Assembly (NCBI RefSeq): GCF_000482485.1
Contig: NZ_AXVK01000031.1
Location: 1 to 64,000, forward strand
Reading direction: 5' to 3'
Length of the DNA: 64,000 bases
Source of the DNA: Paucisalibacillus globulus DSM 18846
Lineage (GTDB): Bacteria; Bacillota; Bacilli; Bacillales; Amphibacillaceae
The notes under the pieces were generated by a model. The model searched no databases. It saw only the letters and a program-made list of their open reading frames with translations, and was not told the DNA's origin. This document shows, piece after piece, positions 63,300 through 64,000 of the stretch (its first letter is position 1; each line of letters starts with the position of its first letter). The position numbers were made by a program, and so were the translations under genes.

Positions 63300-63409
63300 A
63301 GAGCCACATGGACAAATCTTTTCGGTGGGCCGAATAACCGCAGTCCCAGGTTACTTGGCTTATGATTTAGTTGATACACTTGGTTCTCCTTAGAACTATT
63401 ATATTATAG

Positions 63410-63440
63410 GGTCTCTACTAGTTATAGTAGGGGCCTTTTT
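63410..63440 (+). terminator. Terminator after the NCS1 permease gene
   Basis: GGGTCTCTACTA and TAGTAGGGGCC form an 11-pair stem (G-U pairs included) followed by TTTTTC. Confidence 0.8.
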
Positions 63441-63529
63441 CTGTAGATTATATGCCCTTGCTAATCCGAAAGAATGCAATGAAGCACTGTAGTGTACCTA
63501 GAATTTCAGATGATCCTTTCTATTTTAGG

Positions 63530-63555
63530 CCAAGGAACCTGTCCCCATGGCTTTA
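63530..63555. repeat. REP-like half-site
   Basis: CCAAGGAACCTGTCCCCATGG resembles one arm of the palindrome at 22835-22890 (AACCTGTCCCCGTGG). The matching arm is absent, so this is a degenerate copy. Confidence 0.4.
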
Positions 63556-63611
63556 TGTTATAGTATAGTTGTGTTGATTTTTTTTGATTTGTTGTGGGGA
63601 GAGGTTATGCT

Positions 63612-64000
63612 ATGAAGCTAGAGGCTAGCGATCGTACAACTTTTATTGCTGACTTTAAGTCGTTAATTAAGTCGGGGGTTCTTTTGGCAAATGTTCTTCC
63701 AGTATTCTCCGGATTCTGGTTAGCGATATATGTTACAGATGCAATATTTATGGACCATTTTGGGCTATTTTTGATTACCATGCTTGGTAGTACATTTGTT
63801 ATGGCTGGGGCTTTGGTTATTAATAATTGGTATGATGTCGATATAGATACTGTAATGGGTAGAACGAAGAATCGCCCTACAGTGACAGGTCATTTTTCGT
63901 TAAAGACTGTATTGAATATAGGAATAATATGTACCATTTTAGGTTTTATACTACTTGCGTTCACAACATTGGAAGCAGTAATCTATGCTTTTATTGGATG
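63612..64000 (+). CDS. ctaB: Heme O synthase (protoheme IX farnesyltransferase), C-terminus outside window
   Basis: UbiA-family prenyltransferase, first 129 codons. The first Asp-rich motif is intact: NNWYDVDIDTVMGRTKNRP (NxxxDxxxD). The preceding membrane segment GVLLANVLPVFSGFWLA resembles CtaB. It would farnesylate protoheme to heme O, the substrate of CtaA. Strong GGGGAGAGG ribosome site. Other UbiA proteins, such as menaquinone enzyme MenA, are less likely given the TKNRP-type motif. Confidence 0.88.
   Translation, partial: MKLEASDRTTFIADFKSLIKSGVLLANVLPVFSGFWLAIYVTDAIFMDHFGLFLITMLGSTFVMAGALVINNWYDVDIDTVMGRTKNRPTVTGHFSLKTVLNIGIICTILGFILLAFTTLEAVIYAFIG

Larger units (their letters stand above)
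63300..63611. other. Spacer between NCS1 gene and ctaB-like gene
   Basis: Contains an intrinsic terminator, a REP-like half-site and a short protein-like stretch; no intact gene. Confidence 0.4.

Noticed and set aside
1-64000. Prophage or integrated plasmid
   Set aside because: No integrase, capsid, terminase or replication genes are seen; the gene set is chromosomal metabolism and respiration with scattered repeats.

Overview
The window looks like chromosome from a low-GC, endospore-forming Bacillaceae (Oceanobacillus/Virgibacillus-like). Reasons: AT-rich sequence, strong AGGAGG-type ribosome sites, frequent TTG and GTG starts, a small SspO-type spore protein, a B. subtilis-type FMN riboswitch, a DUF4317 protein, PadR/HAAS membrane genes, and dispersed Bacillaceae-type palindromic repeats. 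The genus is an inference.

Layout. 1-7 kb is a decaying zone: the end of an insertion sequence that cuts an amidase gene, a c-di-GMP GGDEF/EAL gene and a GNAT gene each with one frameshift, and a VOC remnant. 7-13 kb holds an ABC-F protein with an attenuator-like leader, an RNase J paralogue, a PhnA/YjdM-like protein and a DUF4317 protein. 13-18.8 kb is a Fur-boxed siderophore uptake locus (ATPase, lipoprotein, two permeases) with two flavin/NADPH reductases that could release iron. 18.9-22.1 kb has heme A synthase and an FMN-riboswitch operon encoding only riboflavin synthase, DHBP synthase and lumazine synthase; ribD and the GTP cyclohydrolase II domain are absent.

22.2-35.2 kb is a nitrate respiration island. 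It has narGHJI co-directional with the oxygen/nitrate sensing system nreABC, a NarK-type transporter fused to a C-terminal PAS domain, and two hemerythrin-like proteins. Similar AGGG-N4-CCCT palindromes lie upstream of narG, narK and one hemerythrin gene and are candidate NreC sites. 35.2-37.1 kb suggests copper handling: a two-domain YtkA-like lipoprotein with a His-rich linker, a DeoR-type regulator with a NosL-like tail, and an HMA protein.

37.1-54.5 kb is mixed: glutamine synthetase, asparagine synthetase, an AraC regulator, SspO, a PadR-regulated membrane pair, an SNF2 helicase, a DUF4349 lipoprotein, an AlkD-like protein, a deaminase, several very small membrane proteins and several MITE-like or structured repeats. 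54.8-61.2 kb is a complete-looking Isd-type heme capture operon on the minus strand: a membrane-anchored NEAT protein, a four-NEAT wall protein with an NPQTG signal, a heme-binding lipoprotein, permease, ATPase and sortase B. 61.4-63.3 kb has an NCS1 permease preceded by CRP/FNR-type palindromes. The window ends inside a UbiA-family gene, probably heme O synthase.

Together the genes suggest a facultative anaerobe tying iron and heme capture to respiratory enzymes (heme A/O, nitrate reductase), with nitrate/oxygen sensing through NreABC. Start codons were adjusted wherever a ribosome site clearly favoured an internal start.
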